From JAFLCA01 sp041907145 (lineage in GTDB: Bacteria; Bdellovibrionota_C; UBA2361; JAFLCA01), in contig JAYRHW010000247.1 of assembly GCA_041907145.1 (NCBI GenBank), positions 1 through 26,686 of the forward strand: DNA of 26,686 nt, written 5' to 3'. The stretch's first letter is position 1. Each line of letters opens with the position of its first letter. Below, piece by piece: positions 1 through 6,991 of the stretch. The position numbers and the translations under genes were made by a program. The notes under the pieces were generated by a model, which saw nothing but the letters and a program-made list of their open reading frames with translations, was not told where the DNA came from and did no database searches.

Positions 1-273
1 GGCGCGACCGATAAGCTTTCAGTTGCGCAAATTGGACCGTTTGAAGCTGCTCTGCATGCGCACTTGCATGCAAGTCACAAGGACATCCTCGACTCCGTTC
101 GCCAGAAGAAGGAGATCGACAAGGATACGGCGGGTAAGCTCGACAAGGTAATTGTTACCTTCGTTGATGAATTCCTTGCTGGAGTTGCCGCTTCAAGCAC
201 TTCCCGTAATGGAGCCGGCACTCGCAATGGTGCAGCCAGCAGCACGTCGAAGTCAGCAGCAGCGCACGCCTAA
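1..273 (+). CDS. atpA: ATP synthase F1 alpha subunit, C-terminal end (5' truncated by window)
   Basis: This is the last 90 codons of the alpha subunit of the F1 catalytic head of ATP synthase. The frame is open from base 1 and reads the alpha C-terminal helical bundle (GPFEAAL... HKDILDSVRQKKEI...), then stops at 271-273. The gene order that follows, gamma-beta-epsilon, confirms the identity. The last roughly 30 residues, after DEFLAGVAA, form a low-complexity tail rich in Ser, Thr, Ala, Gly and Asn, with SSTS occurring twice and RNGA twice. Typical AtpA proteins end close to the helical bundle, so this tail looks like a lineage-specific extension. The start lies outside the window. The spacing to atpG is 18 nt, so the genes are probably co-transcribed. 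Confidence 0.93.
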   Translation, partial: GATDKLSVAQIGPFEAALHAHLHASHKDILDSVRQKKEIDKDTAGKLDKVIVTFVDEFLAGVAASSTSRNGAGTRNGAASSTSKSAAAHA

Positions 274-291
274 CGGAGATACGGCTGAATC

Positions 292-1173
292 ATGGCAGGC
301 TTAAAGGAAATCGATAGACGACGTAAGTCAGTTCGTAATACCAAAAAAATTACGTACGCGATGAAGCTTGTCTCGGCTGCCAAGCTTCGCAAGGCACAGG
401 ACGCAGTGACACGTTCTCGTGAATACACTGATGCCTTGAATGGGCTGCTTGCTGATATCGTTCGCGAGGCTGGCAGTATGGATTTCTCTCATCCTCTGAT
501 GCAGCCGCATGCGGAGGTGCGAAAAATCGGACTGTTGGTCGTGGGCGGCGGCAGGGGGCTTTGCGGCGGTTACAATACGAATCTTAATAAGCGAGTTGAA
601 AGTTTCGTTAAGGAGAGAACTGGCATCGAGCTTAAGTCCTATATTTTAGGGAAAAAGCCGGCTGAGCATTTCCGCCGTGTAAAGCGTGACTATGTAAGGT
701 CATTTGAAAAACTCTCGGAAGATGCGACGACGTGGCCAGTTGAGGAAGTGTGCCGGGAAGTCGAGCAGGAATTTCTGCAGGGGAATATCGATGAACTTTA
801 TGTAATCTACACGAAGTTCAAGTCGGCGCTATCCATGACTCCGCAGGTTGAGAAGCTTCTACCGATGGATCCCTCCAGCTTGCCCGTTTCGAAGAACTCG
901 AGCGAGCAGAGCGCTGGCGGCACCACTATTTTTGAGCCTTCGGCCAAGGACGTGTTTTCGGCTCTCATTCCCAGGCTGATGCGCTCGAAAGTGCAGCAAG
1001 CCTGCCTTGATGCCAAAGCAAGCGAGCATGGCAGCCGCATGACTGCGATGGAGAATGCGACCAGGAACGCAAGCGACATTATTTACAGCCTCGATCTTAA
1101 GTACAACAAGCTCCGTCAGTCTCGTATCACCGCAGAGCTATTGGATATCATCGGCGGCGCTGAAGCTGTGTAA
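292..1173 (+). CDS. atpG: ATP synthase F1 gamma subunit
   Basis: This is the central rotor shaft of F1, coupling c-ring rotation to catalysis in the alpha/beta hexamer. The 293-residue length is normal. The N-terminal coiled-coil helix reads MAGLKEIDRRRKSVRNTKKIT followed by AMKLVSAAKLRKAQ. The Rossmann-like core contains GGGRGLCGGYN. The C-terminal helix carries the family hallmark ASEHGSRMTAMENATRNA, which forms the other half of the coiled coil. The start is the ATG at 292. A GGAGA at 275-279 lies rather far upstream, but the N-terminus matches the family exactly. The gene sits between atpA and atpD as in the usual atp operon order. Confidence 0.97.
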   Translation: MAGLKEIDRRRKSVRNTKKITYAMKLVSAAKLRKAQDAVTRSREYTDALNGLLADIVREAGSMDFSHPLMQPHAEVRKIGLLVVGGGRGLCGGYNTNLNKRVESFVKERTGIELKSYILGKKPAEHFRRVKRDYVRSFEKLSEDATTWPVEEVCREVEQEFLQGNIDELYVIYTKFKSALSMTPQVEKLLPMDPSSLPVSKNSSEQSAGGTTIFEPSAKDVFSALIPRLMRSKVQQACLDAKASEHGSRMTAMENATRNASDIIYSLDLKYNKLRQSRITAELLDIIGGAEAV

Positions 1174-1196
1174 TGAATTTTTAGATAGGTGTGAAA

Positions 1197-2657
1197 ATGG
1201 CAAACTACGACAAAGAGAAGAAAGGAATAGGGCGCAAGGGTAAGGTTGCTCAAGTGCTGGGGGCCGTTATCGACGTAGAATTTCCCAAAGAAGGGGGCAT
1301 TCCTTCGATTTATGATGCCTTGTTGTTGTCGAACCCGTCGATCGATGACAAGCCGAATAATCTCACTCTTGAAGTGGCGCAGCATCTTGGCGACAACCTG
1401 GTGCGCTGCATTGCCATGGACTCGGCGGAGGGCTTGGTGCGGGGACAGGAAGTTATCGACACCGGCGCTCCAATTTCGATTCCCGTGGGCCCGAAGACAC
1501 TCGGGCGCATCCTCGACGTCATCGGACGCCCCGTGGATGAAATGGGCCCGGTTGAGACGGATACCCGCTGGGCTATTCATCGTCCGACTCCGAGCTTCGA
1601 GGAGCAATCAACCTCCAAGGAATTGCTCGAGACGGGCATCAAAGTCGTTGACCTTCTTGCGCCGTTCCTCAAGGGCGGAAAAATCGGCCTTTTCGGCGGT
1701 GCTGGCGTAGGCAAGACCGTTGTTATCATGGAGCTCATCAACAACATCGCTAAGGCACACGGCGGTTATTCCGTGTTCGGTGGAGTGGGTGAGCGTACCC
1801 GTGAGGGAAACGATCTCTGGCACGAAATGAAGGAATCAGGCGTCTTGGATAAGGCCTGTCTAGTATACGGCCAGATGAATGAGCCGCCAGGCGCTCGTTT
1901 CCGCGTTGGTCTCTCGGCGCTGACGGCCGCTGAGTACTTCCGCGACGAAGAGGGCCGCGATGTATTGCTCTTCATTGATAACATCTTCCGGTTCTTGCAA
2001 GCAGGCTCAGAAGTATCATCGTTGCTTGGACGCTTGCCCTCCGCCGTAGGTTACCAGCCGACGCTGGCAACTGACATGGGACAGCTCCAAGAGCGCATTA
2101 CATCGACGACCAAGGGCTCGGTTACTTCTGTGCAGGCTGTATACGTGCCGGCAGACGATTTGACCGATCCGGCCCCTGCGACGACGTTCGCGCATCTCGA
2201 TGCAACCATCGTACTTTCGCGTTCGATTGCTGAGAAGGGAATCTATCCTGCAGTGGATCCGCTGGCGTCCACCTCGACGATTCTAGAACCTGGTGTTCTT
2301 GGTGATGAGCACTATCGTGTAGCTCGCGCGGTGCAGCAAACACTGCAGCGCTACAAGGAGCTTCAGGACATTATCGCCATTCTCGGAATGGATGAATTGT
2401 CTGAGGACGATAAGCTCACGGTTGCTCGTGCTCGTAAGATTGAGCGCTTCTTGTCACAACCATTCCACGTTGCCGAGACCTTCACGGGTACTCCTGGCGT
2501 TTACGTGAAGCTCACGGATACGATTCGCGGCTTTAAGGAACTTGTGGCTGGAAATCTCGATCATCTCCCGGAGCAAGCCTTCTACATGGTCGGAACCATG
2601 GAGGATGCTATTGCGAAGGGTGAGAAGCTAGCGGCTCAGTACGCGCAGGCAGCTTAA
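1197..2657 (+). CDS. atpD: ATP synthase F1 beta subunit (catalytic)
   Basis: This is the catalytic subunit of F1. Visible motifs are the P-loop GGAGVGKT (residues 167-174), the catalytic Glu in GERTREGND (E199), Walker B with LLFIDNIFRF (D261), the PSAVGYQPTL and ADDLTDPAP segments, and a DELSEDDK version of the C-terminal DELSEEE motif. I choose ATG 1197 over the in-frame GTG at 1191 because AGGTG at 1187-1191 is well spaced for it and MANYDKEKK is a natural N-terminus; the true start could still be the GTG. The N-terminus carries about 12 residues before the usual beta-barrel (GKVAQVLGAVIDVEF). Residue 267 is Leu, where most beta subunits have Thr (FRF-T-QAGSEV). Confidence 0.98.
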   Translation: MANYDKEKKGIGRKGKVAQVLGAVIDVEFPKEGGIPSIYDALLLSNPSIDDKPNNLTLEVAQHLGDNLVRCIAMDSAEGLVRGQEVIDTGAPISIPVGPKTLGRILDVIGRPVDEMGPVETDTRWAIHRPTPSFEEQSTSKELLETGIKVVDLLAPFLKGGKIGLFGGAGVGKTVVIMELINNIAKAHGGYSVFGGVGERTREGNDLWHEMKESGVLDKACLVYGQMNEPPGARFRVGLSALTAAEYFRDEEGRDVLLFIDNIFRFLQAGSEVSSLLGRLPSAVGYQPTLATDMGQLQERITSTTKGSVTSVQAVYVPADDLTDPAPATTFAHLDATIVLSRSIAEKGIYPAVDPLASTSTILEPGVLGDEHYRVARAVQQTLQRYKELQDIIAILGMDELSEDDKLTVARARKIERFLSQPFHVAETFTGTPGVYVKLTDTIRGFKELVAGNLDHLPEQAFYMVGTMEDAIAKGEKLAAQYAQAA

Positions 2658-2664
2658 GGATTGT

Positions 2665-3081
2665 ATGTCAGGAGACTCCATTACTCTACGAGTGCTTACC
2701 CCGGCTGGCCTTGTTCTAGAAGACAAGGCCAGCTCGGTGACTCTGCCTTCGGCGCTTGGTGAAATCCAGGTACTGCCGCAGCACGCACGCTACAACGGCC
2801 TCTTGGGTACTGGGATCCTCGAGTATCAGCCCGCCGGTAACAGTGCTCCGAAGCGTATGGCAATTTCCCAGGGATTTTGTAGCTTCAGTGGCGATACGCT
2901 GAGTATTTTAGCCGACTATGTCGTGCAAGCTGACCAGGTGGATAGGGGAGCCTACGCTACCCAGAGAACTAATCTTGAGAAGACTGTTGCCGCCGGCATC
3001 ACCACTGAGCCCGAGTTTGCCGTTGCCAAGGAGCAGCTCGGCCGCATCGAAGCAATCGATCGCCTCCTGGGCGTGCATTAG
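2665..3081 (+). CDS. atpC: ATP synthase F1 epsilon subunit
   Basis: This is the epsilon subunit, which joins gamma to the c-ring and can inhibit ATP hydrolysis. The 138-residue length is normal. The N-terminal beta-sandwich is recognisable: ITLRVLTPAGLVLEDKASSVTLPSALGEIQVLPQHA, with the conserved G-x-IQVLP-x-HA pattern. The C-terminal helical hairpin follows (Q-R-T-N-L-E... to IEAIDRLLG). It begins 8 nt after the atpD stop, with AAGGA just before the ATG at 2665, and closes the canonical alpha-gamma-beta-epsilon order. The run N-G-L-L-G-T-G-I-L matches the family position where NHAPLVTLLKPG-like sequences occur, in divergent form. Confidence 0.95.
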   Translation: MSGDSITLRVLTPAGLVLEDKASSVTLPSALGEIQVLPQHARYNGLLGTGILEYQPAGNSAPKRMAISQGFCSFSGDTLSILADYVVQADQVDRGAYATQRTNLEKTVAAGITTEPEFAVAKEQLGRIEAIDRLLGVH

Positions 3082-3090
3082 GAATTCGTC

Positions 3091-4176
3091 ATGCGCGGCA
3101 GACTAGGGCAGGCGTTGGTCCTTCTGCTCCTCGCACTCTCGCTTCTCATTTCTGATTGCGCCTTCGCGGCGCCCAAGAAGAAAATTAAAATTGGGGCTGT
3201 TCTCCCTTTGACTGGGGACTACGCTGCTTTTGGCGCTGATATTCGCCTTGGATTGGAGGCATTCGAACGTCAGCACTTGGACGACGTCAGTATTGTATAT
3301 GAGGATGGGGGAACCTTAGTTCCTGCGCGCTGTGTTCAAATCGTTCAAAAGGTCATCGAACACGATAAGGTTGATGCTGTTGCGGTAATTTCGGCTGACG
3401 ACGCCTTGCCCCTAGCTCCTATTGTCTCACAGCGCAAAATTCCTCTGCTTATCATTTGGGACAGCCACTCGGATATCATTGGGTCGTCGCCATACATCTT
3501 CAGCAGCGGATTTGATACCAAGAGCGCAGGGAAGCAGCTCGCTGAGTTTGCACTGAGCCGCGGGTATAGAACAGCTGCGCTTGTCTCTGATCCCTCCCCG
3601 TACACGGAGCTTACCGCTGCCGCATTTCAGGATGCTTTTGTCTCTGGAAGCGCTGCCAGGATAGTGCTTAATGAGCGAATCGCATCCTTCGATAGCGACC
3701 TGCGATCGCTCATTCCGAGAATTTTATCGCTTAACACCGATGTAGTGTACGTAAACTTAGCAACTATCGGAGGCATCTCGGCGTTTCTTCGCCGCTTGAC
3801 GGAGCAAGGGTACAAGGGGGCGGTGCTTTCAGGAGAGCTCCTCGCTGGAGAATTAATCGCCGGTTCCCCCGATATTCCCATGCTCGATAGGGTTTTTGTT
3901 ACCTGGGTTCAATCTCCATTTCTTGAGACCCTCAGGAAAGATTTTAAAGCCAGGGGAGTGACTCCTCAGGTCGATGCCAGCGTATCAGCAGTTGGATTTG
4001 ACGCTATGAACGCGCTTTACCAGGCCCATCAAAAGGCTCCTGCTAATTTGCGGGAAGGGCTGCTCAAGACTCTTGGTGAAGGCAAAACGCTCAATCGGCC
4101 TTTTGGAGTGAAGTCTGGTATCGAATTGCAGACCTCCAGCGCATTTGCTCCCCCGGTCTCCGCGCTTGCTAAATAG
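3091..4176 (+). CDS. Periplasmic substrate-binding protein, branched-chain amino acid/amide (LivJ-like, Peripla_BP_6) type
   Basis: This 361-residue secreted binding protein starts at ATG 3091, with AGGA 8 nt upstream and only 9 nt after atpC, so it is probably read through from the atp operon. A Sec signal peptide is clear: Arg-rich start, Leu-rich core, and a probable cut after A-F-A near residue 26. The Cys at about residue 23 has Asp before it and is not a lipobox. The mature part begins KIKIGAVLPLTGDYAAFGADI, the hallmark of LivJ/amide-type type-1 periplasmic binding folds, and two Rossmann-like lobes follow. No permease or ATPase genes accompany it. The ligand is unknown; it might be a sensor or a partner for a distant ABC transporter. 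Confidence 0.85.
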   Translation: MRGRLGQALVLLLLALSLLISDCAFAAPKKKIKIGAVLPLTGDYAAFGADIRLGLEAFERQHLDDVSIVYEDGGTLVPARCVQIVQKVIEHDKVDAVAVISADDALPLAPIVSQRKIPLLIIWDSHSDIIGSSPYIFSSGFDTKSAGKQLAEFALSRGYRTAALVSDPSPYTELTAAAFQDAFVSGSAARIVLNERIASFDSDLRSLIPRILSLNTDVVYVNLATIGGISAFLRRLTEQGYKGAVLSGELLAGELIAGSPDIPMLDRVFVTWVQSPFLETLRKDFKARGVTPQVDASVSAVGFDAMNALYQAHQKAPANLREGLLKTLGEGKTLNRPFGVKSGIELQTSSAFAPPVSALAK

Positions 4177-4208
4177 TCAGCAACTTATTCTCTCGTTCTT
4201 CGATGAAT

Positions 4209-4228
4209 AGGTAGCGTAGCCGCTGCCT
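4209..4228 (+). promoter_or_regulatory. Hairpin abutting the start codon of the secretion ATPase gene
   Basis: AGGTAGCG (4209-4216) and CGCTGCCT (4221-4228) can pair as an 8-bp stem with one G-U wobble around a TAGC loop. The stem ends at the base before ATG 4229. The only purine-rich Shine-Dalgarno candidate (AGG, 4209-4211) lies inside the stem. A translation-control role is inference; the pairing itself is visible. Confidence 0.35.
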
Positions 4229-5818
4229 ATGGACTCACCTACCTCAAAATTGACCACCGCTAAAGGGCCATTGTCGGCTTCTGAATCACTGCGTCGAACA
4301 GGCAGGGGGCAGTCCAACTCACCAGCGGACCTGCAGCGCTCTGCGCAAACCTTGGCCAGATGCTCCTCCCCTGAGGCTCGCCGGTTACTGCCCTATGAAC
4401 ATGCGCGTCGGCTGGGGGTTCTGCCACTCGGAATAGTCTCGGTATTGGGAGAGTCAACGCTGAGCCTTGCTGCTCCTCCGCGCTTTCCGCAAGACCGAAT
4501 AGCAGAGCTACGTTTTTGCACTGGGCATCAAATTAAAATTGTGCCAACGCCATTCGATGTACTGCAACAGGCTATGCATGCTGCCTACCTAGGCAGCGAG
4601 GATTGCCTGCTTGAAAAAATTGAAGCTGTTCGATCCGTGGAGAAGCTGAGCGGGGCACCGGATATATCCCGTCCTCAGCTAAGAGTTGCTCAGGGTGATG
4701 TAGCACAGCTACTCACCGCTCTGGTGGACTATGCCATTTCGCGCGAGGCGAGCGATATTCATGTTCTGCCTCTGCGTGATGGGGGATACGTCAAGTTGCG
4801 AGTTCATGGCGAGCTGCTCAGCCATGGCGGATCGTATTGTTCATTGGAGAGTCACGGCAAATTGATCGCGCGGTTAAAAGTGCTGGCCGGACTCGATACG
4901 ACACAGCGAGCTGTTCCTCAGGATGGAAGTTTTACGGTGCCAGTGCAAAGTCGAGAGGTGTTCATACGCCTTAGCATCATGCCTACAATTCACGGGGAAA
5001 AGGCCGTCATTCGGCTCATGAATCCTAGTCATACTCGAACGCTCAACACCCTTGGCTTGCCCGATCAGGTGCTCGATCTGCTCGATAAGTATTCCAGTCG
5101 GAATGAGGGGGCCATTCTCTTTGCCGGACCCACGGGGAGCGGAAAAAGTACCACCATGTACGGGCTGCTGTCAGAACTGGCTGCAAAGAACCTGAGTATC
5201 AGCACCATAGAGGATCCGGTCGAAACTCAAATTGAGGGTATTTCTCAAACTTCAATCGATGAAAAACGCGGATTGTCTTACGCAGCCTGTCTTCGGTCTG
5301 TCCTGAGGCAGGACCCGGATGTGATCTTGCTCGGTGAGATGAGAGATGAGGAATCAGCTCGTATTGCGTTACAGGCTGCAGTAACCGGACATATTTTGCT
5401 TTCAACCGTGCACGCGCGAAATTGCTTGGAGGTCTTCACCAGACTTCGAGCGCTGGGTGCCGATATGCTCACGGTAGCGCAGGCGACGGGCCTACTCATA
5501 TGTCAGCGTCTACTCCCCAGTCTCTGTGCAAAATGCAAAGTCGTAGACCTGCAGCACACGGCGCAAATGATGGGACAGGATGTTTACCGAGCAGTAGGGT
5601 GTGCGCACTGCGACTATTCCGGGTTTGATGGCTGCGCTCTAGCGCTAGAGGCCCTGGAAATGCATTCTGAGCTGTATCAGGCGATTGTGCATGGAGAGCT
5701 CAAAGCCTTGCAACCACAGGGACTCGATCAGAAGTTTTATTTGCCCATGAGACGTGGATTGGAAAAATTGCTTGAAGAGGGTACCATCCAATTCGGTGAT
5801 TATCTCGCCTCAGTATGA
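4229..5818 (+). CDS. GspE/PilB-family secretion or pilus assembly ATPase
   Basis: This is a cytoplasmic hexameric ATPase of the type II secretion/type IV pilus assembly class, 529 residues. An about 50-residue polar N-terminus precedes a short N-terminal domain (LLPYEHARRLGVLPLG), a typical GspE_N entry. The second N-domain includes REASDIHVLPL. Walker A is GPTGSGKST (300-308), the Asp box is TIEDPVE (326-332), Walker B is DVILLGEMRD (364-373, E370), and the His box is TGHILLSTVHARN. A tetracysteine zinc element is present: C433/C436 and C458/C461. That element and the N-domain favour GspE/PilB (extension) over PilT (retraction). No secretin, platform protein or pilin genes adjoin it. Its stop overlaps the next start by 4 nt. 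I cannot say from sequence alone whether it serves secretion or pili. Confidence 0.9.
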   Translation: MDSPTSKLTTAKGPLSASESLRRTGRGQSNSPADLQRSAQTLARCSSPEARRLLPYEHARRLGVLPLGIVSVLGESTLSLAAPPRFPQDRIAELRFCTGHQIKIVPTPFDVLQQAMHAAYLGSEDCLLEKIEAVRSVEKLSGAPDISRPQLRVAQGDVAQLLTALVDYAISREASDIHVLPLRDGGYVKLRVHGELLSHGGSYCSLESHGKLIARLKVLAGLDTTQRAVPQDGSFTVPVQSREVFIRLSIMPTIHGEKAVIRLMNPSHTRTLNTLGLPDQVLDLLDKYSSRNEGAILFAGPTGSGKSTTMYGLLSELAAKNLSISTIEDPVETQIEGISQTSIDEKRGLSYAACLRSVLRQDPDVILLGEMRDEESARIALQAAVTGHILLSTVHARNCLEVFTRLRALGADMLTVAQATGLLICQRLLPSLCAKCKVVDLQHTAQMMGQDVYRAVGCAHCDYSGFDGCALALEALEMHSELYQAIVHGELKALQPQGLDQKFYLPMRRGLEKLLEEGTIQFGDYLASV

Positions 5819-6291
5819 CGCAACTTCCGCTACGCCCGAATGTTTGTATGCTGCTCTTTAATCGGGAGTACCGCCTGTTTTTAGGTGAGCGGCATGGAGA
5901 GCCCGGAGTTTGGCAGTTCCCTCAAGGCGGAGCGGAACCTGAATATTCACTCGAAGAGAATGTGTATCGGGAGCTGGAGGAGGAGCTGGGGATTCCTCGA
6001 AAATCATTGAAAATCGAGCGAAAGCTCCAAGCGACGCATGAGTACGAATTTAAGACCCCGCCCAGCTACGCCAAGGGTAAGTGGCGAGGTCAGACCCAAA
6101 CTTTTTGGCTTGTGCGCTTTTTAGGTCAAGATTCTGAATTAAATTTGGATACGGCCGAGCCTGAGTTCATGGCTTGGAAGTGGTGTGAAATCGAGGAGGT
6201 ACGCACGTTAGCTGAGCCCAAGCGCCTACTCGGATATGAACGTCCATTGCAGGAGTTTCGAAATTTCCTCTCTGAGCATTCCAAGCGCTAA
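5815..6291 (+). CDS. rppH: RNA pyrophosphohydrolase (Nudix, RppH type)
   Basis: This is a Nudix hydrolase that most resembles RppH, which removes pyrophosphate from 5'-triphosphorylated RNA and so triggers decay. The 158-residue length is usual. It has the RppH start pattern (LRPNVCMLLFN), the WQFPQGG segment and a Nudix box at 38-60 with the core RELEEELGI (52-60). The RppH-like W-R-G-Q-T-Q-T-F-W-L element also occurs (about 90-99). The first Nudix-box Glu position (residue 44) is Tyr, with Glu at 43. The catalytic Glu cluster E53/E56/E57 is intact. The ATG overlaps the ATPase stop (ATGA), so translation is probably coupled. A diadenosine-polyphosphate hydrolase role is possible, since the two families overlap. 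Confidence 0.85.
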   Translation: MTQLPLRPNVCMLLFNREYRLFLGERHGEPGVWQFPQGGAEPEYSLEENVYRELEEELGIPRKSLKIERKLQATHEYEFKTPPSYAKGKWRGQTQTFWLVRFLGQDSELNLDTAEPEFMAWKWCEIEEVRTLAEPKRLLGYERPLQEFRNFLSEHSKR

Positions 6292-6456
6292 TTTTTTGCA
6301 TCTAAAGAAGAGTGTCCAGCGTTGTAGGATGGAATCCCGCGTAGGATCGAGCCGCGACCCTTAGTGGTCCAGCAGGTTTATCGCGAATATCCCAAAGTAC
6401 TGAATTAGTAGGACTGTCTACAGGGCAAAGCAGTTCCTTCTCCTTTTGGAACAGAT

Positions 6457-6936
6457 ATGTTCGAGTTAGGGGCCTCTCCAAGTCATGCTTTAATCGCGCT
6501 ACTGGCAGCGCTTTGCCTGATGAACTTTCTTCTCGCAGCTACGCTTGTTCTGGCGCTGCGACGGTTTCGCTCGGAGCGGCAGGCAGTGAGCCAGGAGCTT
6601 TTCGGTCTAGTAAAGAAAGTTGAAGGGCTGACCGCGACCAAGCGCGAGCAGTTTCAGCGTCAATATGATCGCCTGCTTCAAGACCTTACCAAGCGTCTGC
6701 CTACCACGATCGCCTCTGAAGCGAGCACGGCTATTTTTGAAACTGAGAGTCTCATTTTAACCAGACTTGCCGAGTTAGAGCCCAATCTTCGGCGGGACGA
6801 CATTAGCTTTAAAAAAATGGACGACCTGATTAAGTCGATGGAGCAGCTTGAGCATACCCTCATTGCCTCAACGGCTCAGACCGTCGAGCGAGTCTTGGTC
6901 GAGAGCCGTAGTGGGCTGTTAGACCCCGAAAATTGA
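6457..6936 (+). CDS. Hypothetical single-pass membrane protein with coiled coil
   Basis: I recognise no family. The 159-residue protein has one hydrophobic helix at about residues 11-34 (ALIALLAALCLMNFLLAATLV), followed by Arg-rich residues, which predicts a short periplasmic N-terminus and a cytoplasmic body. The rest is highly charged and helical, with heptad-like segments around 42-80 and 120-150, so a coiled-coil scaffold resembling RmuC or methyl-accepting linkers is plausible. No catalytic motif is visible. The start is ATG 6457, with GGA about 7 nt upstream. recJ follows after 55 nt, but with its own promoter candidate. The 165-nt gap before it (6292-6456) shows only a 7-bp direct repeat GTAGGAT and no RNA gene. 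Confidence 0.7.
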   Translation: MFELGASPSHALIALLAALCLMNFLLAATLVLALRRFRSERQAVSQELFGLVKKVEGLTATKREQFQRQYDRLLQDLTKRLPTTIASEASTAIFETESLILTRLAELEPNLRRDDISFKKMDDLIKSMEQLEHTLIASTAQTVERVLVESRSGLLDPEN

Positions 6937-6956
6937 GCATTTTCCCCCGCAATTCA

Positions 6957-6985
6957 TTACCTTCTACAATCCACAGTGCTATAAT
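6957..6985 (+). promoter_or_regulatory. Candidate sigma70-type promoter for recJ
   Basis: A perfect TATAAT lies at 6980-6985, with a weak -35 (TTACCT, 6957-6962) 17 bp upstream. The expected transcription start, about 7 nt past the -10, falls at the ATG at 6992, which would give a leaderless message. Confidence 0.4.
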
Positions 6986-6991
6986 TTCTAT

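Noticed and set aside
6292..6456. Possible small RNA or tRNA between rppH-like and membrane-protein genes
   Set aside because: No cloverleaf, T-loop consensus or long stem; only a 7-bp direct repeat GTAGGAT.
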